DNA from: Aotearoamyces nothofagi
Lineage: Eukaryota; Ascomycota; Leotiomycetes; Leotiales; Tympanidaceae
Reading direction: 5' to 3'
Assembly: GCA_015345905.1 (NCBI GenBank)
Contig: JADDTR010000021.1
Location: forward strand, 434,001-498,000
Length of the DNA: 64,000 nucleotides
Below the pieces are notes generated by a model, which saw only the letters and a program-made list of their open reading frames with translations, was not told the origin of the DNA and did not search any database. Shown here piece after piece: positions 1 to 12,903 of the stretch (positions within the stretch are counted from its first letter, which is position 1; each line of letters opens with the position of its first letter). The position numbers were made by a program, and so were the translations under genes.

Positions 1-2832
1 CCCTATCCCTACAGCACTACCTATAGCACACTGCCCTATGCCGACAGCACAACAGCACACTGCCCTACAGCACAGTCCAGCACAGTCCAGCACTGTACAG
101 CACCTATTCTCGGGCCAATATACAGTACAGTGCAGTACAGTACAGCAGTGAATGGTGGGCGATAAGAGCCTGGGCTCCTGTAGGCGACGGCTGGCCCGCG
201 CGTAGTGGAGTGCGTAGCAGTTCCTGCCCCAATACAGCTCTGTACAGCCCCCGTACACGACTCTTGGCGCACTGGGGGGGGCTGCCCGGGGGCCCGCCGG
301 GAATAGAATCGTGTAGTAAAGTACTACGTATTCAGCCTGCATCGTGACTATAACTTGGCATTGATCAATCTTTAGGCCTTCTACCCCATTATACATACCT
401 CTATGGGTATGTGAGGTTGGAGGGTCTCGAGCTCATATAATACTTATGCTATGCTAGCTATACTACTGCGGTGCTATATATGCTTACTACTGCCTACCTA
501 AGCCGGCTGTCCTGTGTATCCTGTACTCTACTGACTGTACTCTACTGACTGCACATACTTTCTGCCGAGGGGAGCGCTGTCCAGATCCCCAGCTACTCTC
601 ACATCCAGTGCCGTGAGTGCCCCGTACTTTTTTTCACTCTTGTTGAACCCTGGATCTGCAGATTCCTGACCCATCCTCGCCGACCTGCTACTACAAATAG
701 AGTCACTTCTCCGGCTTCTGTATGCCCGCCTTACGTATGTGCCATCTGCCATTCGTGAGACGCTCTTGGCACCCACTTTGCCGTATATCGTTTCCTTATT
801 GCATTGCAGCATTGATATACAGTAATGCGAGAAGCACAGTGCAGCGATGCACTCCTGTCGCACTCCCCGAGTCCGAGACTGCTGCATACACCACAGTGCT
901 GCAAGACTGCTGAACAGCCACCGCGACTGCCCGAGTCAGATGTTGATGATTGATTCCTGCTGCTGGATATACACCAGCGCACATTCTCTGTTCGATACTG
1001 CTCCAGCCACTATCGTGACGATACAGTGCACCACCGCCCCGTCGGAACAGAGCCCCGGGGAGCGAGACTGCGGTAGCAGACACCCAGGCTCTTTCGCCGC
1101 TGCTGCTGTAATTAGCAGCCTGGATCTACCGCCAAGTGGCGTACGTACGCGCACGCGCAGCGCAGCACAGCGCAGCACGGATGCTCGCTCGGCCACTCGG
1201 CCCCCCTGCTCCCAGGGGTTGCATCGAGATGTGCGGCTTGTTATCTGACTCCTTATCTCCTCGGCGCTGGCATCGTAAATCACGGCACGGCAACCGCTTT
1301 TCATCCTGTCCTGTGCTGTACAACATCATCCATCCATCTTTCTTTCTATCTTTCTATCCCATCCCCGCCTGACCATATCCCAACCCGCTGATTGCATCCG
1401 TAATGTCGTTATCGTCGGTACGCTGCACTAACAGAGTACATCCTAAACGAATTATAGGATACCTTGGCGATGCCATGATACAGTAGTTGGTCAAAAGCCA
1501 ATCCAATTTCCCGAAAGCTTATTATAATGACCAACCCTTATATATGTTTATAAAATACCTTAAGCAATACCTTATCCGTCATATTTCGTGTTAGTTGTGT
1601 TACCGCATTTGTAGATTACTTCGAAATTTTATAATAAATATATTATAAACCTGATAAAATTAATTACTAAGTTACTCAGATAACCAAACTAGCAAGTGTT
1701 CCCCTAGAGCCTTAATACGAGGCCTCGATCATCGCACCTGAACCAGGACTGAGAGCCTAGGACTTGTAGTATATATTCCGAGAAGGGAAATACATGTTAT
1801 ACTCGTGGTCTGGAATCATACCTGCTCGATTATACCCAATCTGATATAAGCCCCTCTCGCGAAATTCCCTGTTCCTGATATAAGAGTTTCAGAAGTGGAC
1901 AACGTCTCCAGAAGACCCGAACGTTGCCTTTAGATCTCCCATAGCTGGCATCTCCTTTGGCTTGCTTTGCAACCACCAAAGGCGACCTGCTCCCCCAGCT
2001 CTTTCTGATAGAACTCAGAAAATAAGGAAGCGGCGGGCTGTGTTATGTTTGTTCTGTCGCTAGTCTTATACGACATGAGACTGCAGTGCCAGCGAACGAG
2101 AAGGTGTCATGGAAACATCTCACTTGGCCTTGTGGAGGTGGTCTCCGTGGTGAGCACTGGAGTAATGTCTAGGAGGGGTTTACGACTGAATAGGGCCCGA
2201 GTGAAGGGCGCCGCCAATCATCGGTGGAGGCATACTTTATCTACCTAGATTAGTAATCGCTATACCGAGGCCTGTAAAATAGGACGAGGCTCCGAAAATA
2301 TTCCCAAGTGAGGGGTTCGAAGAGGCCGAAGGACTACAGTAGTAACAAGTCTTTATAGCGATAATCCCATATTCATCTGGGGGGCTATAGGAGGGATGAC
2401 ACAGGGATGACAACCAAATAGACGGCTGCTGGGCGGTTATAGATACAGTACGCAATAGAGCACAGTACGCGTGGATATTGCACGCCTGGCCATCCCCCAA
2501 TCGTGTAGCATTTGGCTCAGATGCATCGAGGCCCGGGTTTTCAGATAGATACATGTGTATTGTTAACTCCGGAAGATAAGAGGACAAGCTCCCAATCATG
2601 CAGCCTTCCAACTCCTAACATGCCAACTCCCAACTTAAACTCATGTGGATGCGCCCGTCAATGAGTTGTGCATAATCATAAGCACCATACATGTACATGT
2701 ACATGTACATAGTCCTAGTTATATTCGTAGTGGGTCGAACTCCCGTGACTGCCTGTACGAGAGCTACTGCGTGTACAGGACTCTATTGCTACCGAAAGGC
2801 TGTTATAACCAAATTTCGGCATAGCTAACTGC
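1..2832. other. gene-free repeat-rich and AT-rich region
   Basis: I see no supportable gene here. The first ~145 bases are low-complexity sequence built from ACAG/CAGCAC/TACAG words. A 14-bp unit is repeated twice in tandem at 522-549. Bases ~1480-1700 are strongly AT-rich. An (ACATGT)n palindromic microsatellite lies at 2689-2710, just downstream of the prp45 stop. The open frames in this stretch are short, overlap on both strands and match nothing I recognise. Confidence 0.6.
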
Positions 2833-4674
2833 TCATTCCTCATCGTCATCGATCTTTGCTCGCTTCGCTGCCCTCGACTCGTCATCCTGTATCCCATATC
2901 TCTTATTGCTCGCACCTTTCTCCACTTCCGAAATCAGTTCGGCCACATTGAAGGGGTCGTCTCCAGTATCCTTCTCGAACTGCACTGGCCCTTCCCGAGC
3001 CTGAAAACCGTCACAATTAGTATCTGACATAGGTACGGGACTAGGGAGAGCTTCTTACCTCAACATCTTCTGCACCCTTGAAGCCACCCCGGCCCAGAAC
3101 TTCGAACCGGCTTGACTTCTGAATCTTCGCCATCTCACTCCCTGCTGCTTCCTCGTCATCACCATCTTCCATATTTTGTCTCGGTCTGTAAATACTGCTA
3201 ATGGCATCTTGTGCCGCAAATAATGGCTTGTCGTAGGCTTGATCTTCGTTGAATCCAGTATCAAAACCACTCGTCTGGTTGAATAATCTTGAATCCCACA
3301 TACTCTCCGATGACTGCGTTGGTTTTGCGAGACCAAGAGCAACCTTTTCAGAGATATCTCGATTTTGCTCTCTTGCCATCATCTGAATTCGCCGCTCAGT
3401 ACCCATACGTGATTGTCGTAGCTTCCGCTCCTCCTCTCGCCTTTTTTCCTGCCGCAACTTCTCTCGTTCCCGCACCTCTTCGTCATCACTACCTGATCGA
3501 TCAGAGCCCGAATCAGAATAACTTCCAGATCGCGACCTCGACGTCCTTGAATTGCGTCGACCAGAACCAGCACCAGCTCGTTCCTCTCGCGCTTTCTGTG
3601 CCAGCATTCGTAGATGCTCTTCCTTTTGGGCCTTCTCCTTTTCTGCTAGCCTCTGTTGCATAAGCGCTCTCTGCTTAACTTCCTCGCGTGCGTGGCGATC
3701 TGCGGTGAAAAGAGCTTCTGCGAATTGAGCAAATTTATCATTGATAGTAACATCTTGTAGACCTCTTCCGTCCGCAGCTAACCGTTTATCTAGCGGTACA
3801 GTATAACCTTTGGGATTCTTCCAATTTGATATAGGTGGAGGAATTTTCCATGCCTCTTGATCTTCTGCTGTTAATTTTCGTGGTGGTGAATGCATAACTG
3901 GTGGAGGAGGACTTGGCGGTCCCCTCGGAATCTTCTTATGTTTGAATTTTGGTGGTTCCATAGGATCTTGTTGCCTTTCTACAATTTTCATTATGCGATC
4001 ATTCTTTCTTGTGTTGTCGCCCATCTGATTTGCGGGAGTATAGCGAACATAAGTAGGATCCTTCCTAGCGCCGACGTTGACGTTCTTGGGCTTCTGCGCT
4101 GCTACAGCGCCACTGACAAGCACGGCAAGAGCATTTTTAGTCTTCTCTGTGGATGCTGCAACCTCTTCAGCACTTGGCCTGTCTAGATTTATATCTCCAG
4201 CATCGGCGCGTTGCCGTAACGGTATCAGATCCTTGAATGAGGCATGAACAATGCGGTTGTCGTTGTGACCTTGACGGGCTATCGCATCATATTTAACTTT
4301 CCCTTCTGCGTCGACTTGCACAGCTAGAGCATTGCTAGATGCCTGTCCTTTGCGGCCCATGTCTAGAGGGTATTGTGCAATAGGAATTTCAGGGAAAGCG
4401 CCTCCATCTCCAAAGTCTTCTGCCCCACGAGGTCGCCATCCTGACCGCTGCCCATATGGAGGGGGCCCTGTCTTCTGAACACAAGAATTAATAACCTTAA
4501 TAAATGCAGATTATGGATTGGAAATACCTTAAGGATGATCTGGGAATCACTGAGTGCTCCTGCACCTAGAATCCGAGGTCCTCGTTGTTGTGTATGGTGT
4601 GGTAGCTCCTCTTCTTCACCTGTGTATTTTGGCGTGGGTAATACCCTAGATAAAGAGGCTGATATCGAGGCCAT
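2833..4674 (-). CDS. prp45: SNW/SKIP-domain pre-mRNA splicing factor Prp45
   Basis: This encodes the SNW-family spliceosome component (Prp45 in yeast, SKIP in animals), a nuclear protein of the catalytically activated spliceosome and NineTeen-related complex. Three exons (4674-4528, 4474-3059, 3000-2833) give 576 aa. The frames join cleanly at GT-AG introns of 53 and 58 nt. The signature SNWKNPKGY lies near residues 265-273 and is followed by the conserved DKRLAADGRGLQ stretch. A long acidic/basic coiled-coil region rich in E, K and R follows, with an RS-rich patch. The C-terminus (AREGPVQFEKD, then RAAKRAKIDDDEE) is the usual SKIP tail. The start at 4674 yields the typical MASISASLSRVLP opening. 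An upstream in-frame start would only add an unconserved leader. Family and model are secure. Confidence 0.96.
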
Positions 4675-5122
4675 GGCAGGCAATCGTGAGGGGGTGAGGT
4701 GCAGAATATGATGGATCTCGAGGTTCGGCTGCCCTTTATTATCGATGGGGCACAAATTATCGCGACCTCAGGATCCGCAAAATCGACTAGAACACATAGA
4801 GACTAGTTCGCATACATATCATGAAAACGTTCCCAGACTGTTATATGATCACCAAGGTACGTCTACAGAGACCGTGGTTTCAAACATCGATGTTCTTGTA
4901 GTGAGAAGTATATCTTCAGAACTTTGAAGCATTGTAGTCTCACAAGTCTCAAAATACGATTACGGTATGGAGAATGGAAATAGTGTGACTTGGAAAGCCG
5001 AGTCACAGCCGTGAATATGGAAGAATTTCAATGTTTTCGCTCTTCCTGTATTATATAAATATACATCCCTGAATGCCAAGATGCCCATAACACCGCCCGC
5101 TATTAATCCGATAGCATGCCCT
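4675..5122. other. intergenic region between prp45 and the p24 gene
   Basis: This stretch holds the prp45 promoter and leader and the p24-gene 3' region, both on the minus strand. I see no gene or repeat in it. Confidence 0.5.
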
Positions 5123-5938
5123 TTACACATATCCCTTCCGGGCTCCCTGAGGTGATAACATGAGCTTCTTGACCGACTGATAGTCCATCGAAGAGCTTAC
5201 CTGGAAGAAGAAGCGAACGATAAAGACCTGCAATGCAGCCATACATATCATCATCAAGCTTTCAATGATGCTGAGGTTGAAGATTCTTCGTTCCGTGCTC
5301 CTCACGGTGCTGAAGTTCCGGTTCTCCCTCGTGCGAAAATACTTCTGGTTCCGAGTAATCGTCGAAAGCTGGCCAGAGAGCTTGAAGATAGACTCTTCCA
5401 AGGCTGAGGTTTGTTCAGGAGAAGTACCTTGTTTCGAAGGTAATGATGCACGCTGCTCGTTTTCGACCTGGTGAAGAAGACCGTTAATGACACTCTAGGT
5501 ATTGCAACTCTAGGTATTGCAAGACGCGCAACGATCACTTACAGCTATCTCGAAGTCTACAAATTTCTCGGCGAATGTGCTCATCTCATTGTTGAAGCAG
5601 AATCTATATTCACCGGGCTCGCTGGCTGTGAATACGAAATCGCCTTGTCGCTCCTTTTGACCATCCATGATCACTTTCTCATTTGGCCCAACAACCTCAT
5701 AATCCACATCGAATGAACCACCGGATTGTACCTGATGCGAATTGTGTATTAGAATCTGCTTCAGAAAGAGTGGGAGCAGTCATACTGCAAAGTAGAATGC
5801 GACCTTCGCACCCTTCTGCTCCACGTTGCTAAAAAAGCATGCTTTTTCGTTGGCGACTAATTTGTACGTGAGTGCTGTCGCAGAGACTACCGAAGATAGC
5901 GATACTAGAAGCCCACAGCTTAGGAGTGAGAGCTTCAT
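5123..5938 (-). CDS. p24/EMP24 family ER-Golgi cargo receptor (Erp3-like)
   Basis: This is a p24-family transmembrane protein that packages cargo into COPII vesicles and cycles between ER and Golgi. Four exons (5938-5786, 5731-5543, 5467-5201, 5146-5123) give 210 aa. A signal peptide covers about residues 1-20. A GOLD domain follows, with the FDVDYEV core, GEYRFCFNNE and FAEKFVDFEI. Next come a coiled coil and one membrane span near the C-terminus. The cytosolic tail has the VRFFFQ element and a basic end, GARKGYV, encoded by a separate 24-nt last exon. Length and order match the gamma-type fungal members usually named Erp3. Intron 2 (5468-5542) carries a perfect 15-bp tandem duplication at 5492-5521. 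The paralogue assignment (Erp3 versus Erp2/4) is by recall of the family and less certain than the family itself. Confidence 0.93.
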
Positions 5939-6338
5939 CTTGGTGGGATTGGGGAGCGTGCCGCTCGGATTAGTTGTCAGTAGTGGATAGATGTCGCGAA
6001 GACATTAAAACTCGCGAAGTTCTTGGATCATTTTGACAAGCGAGTGATGACTTCGACTTCGGCCCGTCTTGCAGGTCTACAATGAAACCCGAATCACTAT
6101 AGCAGTAAATGGTCGCTACTTAACATTTATTATTGGGTGAATCGATTTGGATAAATATGTCTTTAATAGTCATGAAATGTATCTTCATCAACGAACCCGC
6201 ACCGCAGCCATGCAGAATTCTACTTGACCCCCAATGCTAGTAAGAACACGGTAATTCAGCCCCTGACTGACCCAATTTTGACCTCCCACCAACAAGCGCC
6301 TGGTAAACAACAGCGCGCTCAAGTGACAATGCCAAAAT
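5939..6338. other. intergenic region between the p24 gene and ubp15
   Basis: It contains the p24 promoter and the ubp15 3' region. No gene or repeat is recognised. Confidence 0.5.
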
Positions 6339-9300
6339 CTACTTGAGAAACAGATCTCCTGCTCCGTTACGAATTGCCCTTGTCCTATCCACATGGTCCA
6401 GGCCAAGGAGGTCATCATCATGACTAGCAACTTCCCATAATATGTCGTCTGATAAAGTTAGTAGTTATCCTTTTGAAGCATAGGTGGATGTAAACTACCA
6501 TCTGTAAGATATTGCGGCTTTGAGTAAGACGCCCGCTTCACGACGGCAAATTTTATCTTCTCAAAGTTTTTGCCTTTCATACCCGTTCTCTTCTCTAAAC
6601 GCTTTTTTGTGTCCGAGAATTTTTCATCCTAGCACTCTTTAGCATTGAACGCCGACCTATAGACAAATTTAATAGACTTACTGGCTTGATTAAGAACTTG
6701 AATGGGATAGCATGAGGCTTGCTTGGTTCTCCTTGAAAATGGAAAGCAAAAATGAAGTTAGAAGGATCGGCAGTGAGCTCATCTTCTGGGATTCTTTCAG
6801 CGACTAGGGTGATATAGTCGGTGATGCCAACGACACTATGTTCGCGGGGCAGTTCCTTATACACTTTATTATTATGTATCTCGAATATGCGGATGGGTCC
6901 TTTAGTATTCTCGTCTTCAAGCTGCGCCTTTTTGACCAAACCAGCAATAAGATCGCCAATGTTGCCATTCTTCGGAACAAGGACATCAAATAACTCCTAC
7001 AACACAAATTAGCTGGAATTCTGGAATTTAAGACTTGCGCTTACTTCTTTGGTGATACCCTCACTTATCCAGGTTACTTTCAGGTTCTTTTTCGTGTCGA
7101 GCTCGGAAAGACTAATATCGAGTACCTCATAATACAGCTCATCTGCACGCTGATTATTGTTCCCAAATGTGCTATATGGCGGTGTAAGGATATTTTGGAG
7201 AGTTTGATTGATGTTTCGTTTGACGGGAGCCTTCGGATTACCGGTAGAAGCATTAACAGTGTGAAGTCGAAGATGAGTTGGGTCGACGTTGAGTTTCTCT
7301 GCAATTTTAGCGGCTACCTGATCGTAAGTGAACTTTGAGTTCATTTCGATGTCCACAGCCTCGAACTTAGCCCCGTTGGTGCTCACTGTTCTGGGATGAG
7401 GTAGAAGATGGACGAGCTTCCGGAAAAGTAGGTAATCATAAAAGAATTGAGCATCATCAATCCAATCTGAAGGTCTTAGAGTGGTTGATGTACTCAAGAC
7501 ACTCGGGGTGCTTGCATGACCTTGTAGGTTTGTAAGAGTTGAGAAGCTTCTAGCGCTTTTAATACTGCTGTATTGCCATCAGTACTTGTTAAAGGAAAGA
7601 GGAGGTGCAAGACAAACTCTCTATCACTGTCATTTCCTCGTCCATCAGGTACCCTCTGAAAGCAGACGATATCGCCATCTTGCAGCTCTGCTGCTTTCAA
7701 AGTCTGTTTCCCCTTCATTGAGTCGATCATCTGCGGTTTGATTTCCTGAAAATGTTAGGAACAGTGAAATGTTGAAACTAGGGGGACTGACTTCATAAAG
7801 TTTTAATTGGGTCCTCTCGCCACTGGGGGACTTCTCCGGCCATCCCATCTTCCTCAGTATTTGTGGAACAAGATCTTCTACCTTACGCTCCTTACCGATG
7901 TAGATATGACCTGCGCCCCTTAAAGTCTGGTGTTCCACATCAAACCACTTTAAGAACAGAAGGATATTGTCACTTTTAGGTGAAGTTCCTAACTGCTGGC
8001 TTGACAATCCGGGCCATATTGCATCGCCATTGGTGTCGACGTCTTCAGCAACCTCAGCCCAGACGCGGAACTCCTGAAGTTTCGTCCCTGCAAGCTTCAG
8101 ATATGCCTCCTCAATTGACTGAGTAGTATCCGTAATAGGCTGATCAGGCCTTATTGTCTTGTTTTGCCTGTTTACCATACACCAGAAGCGGACCCTACGA
8201 GGGTCTTGACCGATATCCTCAGCCACGCGCTTGGCCAAATCCTGAATGGTCGATGTGCGAAGAAGTCGATAGGCTCGGGCAGCAGCAGGATCTTTCTCTG
8301 GGCTCTCAAAGGAAGCAAGATCTGTTCCAGAGTGTGCACGATAAGTTTCATCGGTGACGACACGCGCATTGAGATACAGATGCTGCTCTTCTCGTTCCTT
8401 CCGCCGTGCCTCTTTTAATGCAGCTTCTTCATCCAATTTCTTCTCTGCATATGGGTCAGTTCGTCGGTTCTAATTGAGAAAAGTTGAAAGACTTACGGAG
8501 ATGAGGTGGTGTATCGTCCTTGGTGACAGGAAATAAGACTTCGTCGAGGCGTGATTGGCGTATGTATACTAGCATATAAGCGCTGTTCTGTCGAATGCTA
8601 ACCTTTTGATGATATGTACTTCTGGCGTTACCGTTTGGAGTGATCGTTTCCCCACCAAAGTTATCCTCGAGAACTTCCCGCATATTTGCTCGTACCACCT
8701 TATCATCATCGTATCTGTAAAAGTGACCATCCTTTGTTGGCTTGATAAACGCATAGTAATGACCAGCGTTCAAGTCACCACTATGAACTAGGACGCCATG
8801 AAGCTGATAAGTATACGGTTCTGACTTATCTGAATCGTCAGATAGGTATGGAGAGGCATCGAACGTCTCAGGGAACTCATAACGATCGTTAATTTTCATC
8901 ATGGCATCCCGCTCGATATCATATTCAAAACGCTTAAGTTGCAAATGCAATACCTCAGGAAAACTTTGAAAGATCACGCCTTTGTTCGCGTCCTGTAACT
9001 TGAAATCCTCGCCCGCGAAATATTGATTTTCGCCATCCATCTTCTCGACCTGAATATAGTCTTTGAAACTATCCTCGATATTCTTGTTTCCGCTGACGTT
9101 GAGCTGGATGTCCCAGAAGTCTTCGACCCGACTCGACTCGTAATCAACATTGATGCAGGAAATGTATGTCTTAACTTTCCCACAAAAGAGGTTTGGAAGA
9201 ACATTTTGGGCTTCGGTGCCTTTCATTTTCTCCTCCATACGTTCCATCAACTTTCTTGAGAGTTCTTGGACATCTTGTTGCTCAAAGATGTGTCTTGTCT

Positions 9301-10415
9301 CCCAACCAAACGACTTGGTGAGTTCATTGGTGCTAACCGCAGTAGGGGAAGTTTGGAGCTGGTAAAAGAGACGCTGTAGCGTATAGGCACTGTTCGTGAG
9401 GTTTTCTTCATTTTGCGTGGGTATTTGGTATACAGCCTAGGTAAGGTCAGTCAAAATTATCTGAAAACGTCACCAAACGTTTGGATCGTACCTTTCGAAA
9501 GGCATTAGTGAAATATAGGGACTGAAGGAGCGAATTGAGGTAGCAGGTAGCTCCCTGATTTTTCAACCCGACGTATCCGGTCTCCTTCTTGGAGTCATAA
9601 TTTGTGAATGTATGCCACAACACGCCGGTATCATCCTTGACAACCCGGACGTAAGCAGTCATATTCGCGGCCTCATTTTCTACCAGAGGTCTCCCGGAAG
9701 CTTCCCATTCTACGTTGAAAAGTTTTCGGAGCTCAACGAATCTTGTGAAGCCCCAGTCTCCCTCTTCGCGCGTAAAACGATGATGCGCGGTGTGGTGTGT
9801 GTACAAAGATGGGTCGTTGGGATTCCAGAGTACAAGACTAAACTGGGCACAGCAATACCAGTCATCTGGGACCTTGCCATCTGGGAATCCTTGCTCAAGG
9901 TAGAATGAGCAGAACTCGACATTGTTGCCGGCGGGAAACATGAGAACGCGCCTGTTAAAGAGTCAGCAACGACGCAAAGAGGTTTTCTTTATGGCCGATA
10001 TTTACCATGGGTTACCGCCCGCATCAAAGACTGGTCCATGTTCCTTCCTCGCGAGACTCCTCCATGACTCTATGTGCCATGTATGTACAGCCTCACCAAG
10101 AATCTCAGGGTTATCGAGTAGTGGCGGGAGGACAAGTTCTTTCATAGCCTCATCTGCGAAACCAGTTAGCATCTTGTCGCCTGTTCTCTATCCTCCAACT
10201 AAGGACGTACAATCATCCGCTAAAGGTGGCTCTTCTAATTGTTCTGCACCGTCGCTGCTGAGTTGATTGGGGCTTATTAGGGCAACATCCTTCTCGCTTT
10301 CTGGAGGCTCAATAACATATTCATCGCCATCGAGCTGCATGTTGTTGGGCGAGTGGATATCTGAATCTATGCTCTGCTGAGAGTCAGAGGAGTCAGCATT
10401 GTAGTAAAACCTCAT
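6339..10415 (-). CDS. ubp15: MATH-domain ubiquitin carboxyl-terminal hydrolase, Ubp15/USP7 family
   Basis: This is a cysteine protease that removes ubiquitin from proteins, related to yeast Ubp15 and human USP7. Ten exons (10415-10211, 10153-10006, 9951-9492, 9436-8497, 8444-7792, 7745-7586, 7520-7045, 6996-6682, 6628-6499, 6448-6339) give 1198 aa. An acidic N-terminus precedes a MATH domain (about residues 75-235). The Cys box GLKNQGATCYLNSLLQ puts the nucleophile near residue 254. The His box GVLVHSGDLNAGHYYAF puts His near 497, followed by YRYDDDKV. The long C-terminal half carries the USP7-type ubiquitin-like repeats and ends GLDHVDRTR...DLFLK. The junction between exons 6 and 7 (intron 7521-7585, GTACTG donor) is the least certain. 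It was chosen because it keeps the frame and leaves a serine/threonine-rich linker. A seven-residue insertion (VSIRQNS) just before AYMLVYIR looks unusual for the family. Confidence 0.93.
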
Positions 10416-11314
10416 AATGTCAAGTGGAGCACAAGGCCAGGTAGAAGTGGAATGTTGTTGAAGGTGGATTGCATACCGGATTCATGATGACGGAGGCAAT
10501 ACAGGCCACTTACACCTCAGAATGCTCCTGCCTGAAAGATTGCGGCAGAGTGAACAATATGCAAATAGCCCATCAAGTGACAGGCACGTTGAAGGTTCTT
10601 TGAAATCGACGTTCCTGGCAGGTACGGTTTTGTTCAGGCTCGCTTGTGGCAATGCCGAATAGATTATGACGAGGTGACGTCCGGAAGCTCGAGCGCTACG
10701 ATTGAAGATCTCAGACAATAGAATGCCATGAGAATATGCAGGCCACAGAGCTTATGATAAGCGGCCAATGGACCGCCAAGAGAGGATGATGCATCGATCG
10801 CTGTGCCCTGAAAATTACTCTAGTGGATATATTAATTAATCTAATTGTCATTCTAGATCTGTGCCTCCAAAGATCAATTCTGCAAGGCTGAGCAAGGAAG
10901 CTTTAGCAATGCGAAACACTGTTATACAGATGCTGCATACCACCAACCCTACCTTCGTCTCTGACATGAAAAGCTTGTGTCGACTCCCTTACGGACCCTT
11001 TAAACCCTAATAATTCACCAACTACAGGTTTGTGGGCATCGGCAGCACTTAAAACCCCTTTGCGCAGCCCTCGATTTCATGTCACATGTTTCTTCAGCAA
11101 GATGCACAGGCCGAATTAACACCCCGCAAACGACGTGATAGCTCCCTGAGCCGCTCGCAAACGAACCTCTGTGCGCGTCTCCCAGCGCAACAACCCCTCT
11201 CTGTACGACAATCCCGAGTCGAGATGCGCGCGGCACCTCCCTGCCACTTCCCCTTGCACTTGTTAGCTGGATCTTGAAATTCGGCTCTGCACCGTTTCGT
11301 ATGGAATTGTCGGC
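10416..11314. promoter_or_regulatory. divergent promoter region, ubp15 / mitochondrial kinase gene
   Basis: This 899-bp spacer lies between divergently transcribed ubp15 (minus) and the kinase gene (plus), so both promoters must lie here. No other gene is convincing. The open frames inside it are short or are antisense shadows of the kinase exons. No diagnostic motif was identified. Confidence 0.45.
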
Positions 11315-12903
11315 ATGCTGCGATCCTGTCCGCAAAATGGCGAGAAGACGCGCAGACTGATGCGGACGACCGGCTTTTGGCGAGGCCAGCCGGTACCTCG
11401 ATATACGCAGAAGCATTTGAGCAGCTGGACGGGCCACGGTTTTGTGCGGTCTGTTCACAATGCCCCTCCTTGGAGGTCGGCTTCTGTCCTGGATGAGTAA
11501 GTAATTGGTGCCCTCACTGAAAGCAATTGGGACCCTCACTGACCGACGTCCAGGTGGGTCGCAAAAGAGGCCAGGCCTATCAGTCTGCGACAATTGATGG
11601 TCTTTGGCCGCTCTCTCTCTGAAGCTCGATTGATTAGCTCTGCGAACTATGTGCGCACAGAGTTGCCAACTAGGTAGCCTCTTAAAAGAACCTCCCCGAC
11701 AACTCAAGTGTTGACGTAGGCGTCCAGACTAGCTCATAGGATAAGAGATATGCAGACGCTGCCATATGTCGTTGTCACCAATCCACACATGAGACAGGTC
11801 TATGAGCTTTATTACAAGGCGTTTGACAGTCTGCGACGTATCCGAGAAATCCACACACTCGAAGATAACGAGCTGTTCTGTCGCCAAGTGAGGCAGACCC
11901 TACTGGAGCATCTTACTGTCATCCCAACACTCGCTATGGGCGTACTTGAATGCAGAGATCTGATGAAGGCCGAAGACATGGACAGTTTTATGAATACGAT
12001 TCTCCGGGCTGTGAGTCACCCTATAGCTATGATGCGACTATCTTTGCTAAAAAGCTATACAGCGGATATCAAGAAGAGTCATTGCAGAACAGCATCTTGC
12101 TCTTACAGAAACGTATGGATACTTTGACAGTTTTCTTATATTCTATATAGACTAATGGCTGGCCCAGATATAACTCCCCTTGGCACTTTCCCAATGCTAA
12201 GCCCCCTTCAGATATGGAATTTGTCGGCGAGGTATTCCTGAAGTGTAACGCCAAGGACGTCGTTGAGCGTTGCGGAGAAGAAGTCAAGAATCTGGCGCGA
12301 GGGGCTTATGGTTCGGGTGCGGCCATCCCGGAGATCAAGCTTGAGGGCCATCTTGATGCTACTTTCCCCTACATTTTGGGCCATCTTGAATACATAATTG
12401 GGGAACTTTTGAGGAACTCAGTCCAGGCCATTGTTGAACGTGAGGATAAGCAAGAGAAGCCTCCACCAATTGAAGTGACAATTTGCGAGGCCCCTCAACA
12501 CGTCATAATTCGAGTGTCAGACCAAGGAGGCGGAATACCTCATGAGATTTTACCCCACCTTTGGTCATTCTCTAAGGGTCCCCGAAGCCAACGGCGACTT
12601 GAAAACTTGCATCATGTACCAAAGATGGCTGCAACTCTTCAAGAGTTGAGGGCCCCCGCAGACCCCGAATCACCTCACCTCCACGCGATGCATCCGAACT
12701 CCTTATCATCTTTATCCAATAGACCCCCAAACTTGAGACTCGGCATGGGATTGCCGCTCTCTAGAATCTATGCTGAATACTGGGCTGGGAGTCTCGAATT
12801 GCAGTCCCTCCGTGGTTATGGAGTTGACGCATTTCTTCAAATATCCAAACTGGGAAACAAGAACGAACAGCTTACGACTAGAGCTAGCATGGATGCTGTC
12901 TGA
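11315..12903 (+). CDS. mitochondrial dehydrogenase kinase, PDK/BCKDH-kinase family
   Basis: A mitochondrial protein kinase of the pyruvate / branched-chain 2-oxoacid dehydrogenase kinase family, which inactivates the E1 subunit by serine phosphorylation. Five exons (11315-11496, 11554-11673, 11728-12010, 12063-12112, 12168-12903) give 456 aa. The Arg-rich, acid-poor N-terminus looks like a matrix-targeting peptide. The BCDHK N-terminal helical domain includes KEARPISLRQL, SANYVRTELPTR and the MGVLECRDLM stretch. The GHKL ATPase domain has an N box (ELLRNSVQAIVE), G1 (DQGGGIP), SFSKGP and GMGLPLSRIYAEYWAG. Intron 4 uses the acceptor at 12166-12167, which alone keeps the TYNSPWHFP motif in frame and has a GACTAAT branch site. 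Intron 1 holds two imperfect ~22-bp repeats. Which dehydrogenase is the substrate cannot be told from sequence. Confidence 0.93.

Noticed and set aside
2725-2760. GGGTCGAACTCCCG as a tRNA T-arm
   Set aside because: No acceptor, D-arm or anticodon arm can be placed around it.
11015-11707. 230-codon minus-strand open frame
   Set aside because: It lies antisense to exons 1-2 of the kinase gene, whose sense exons carry family motifs. It is a shadow.
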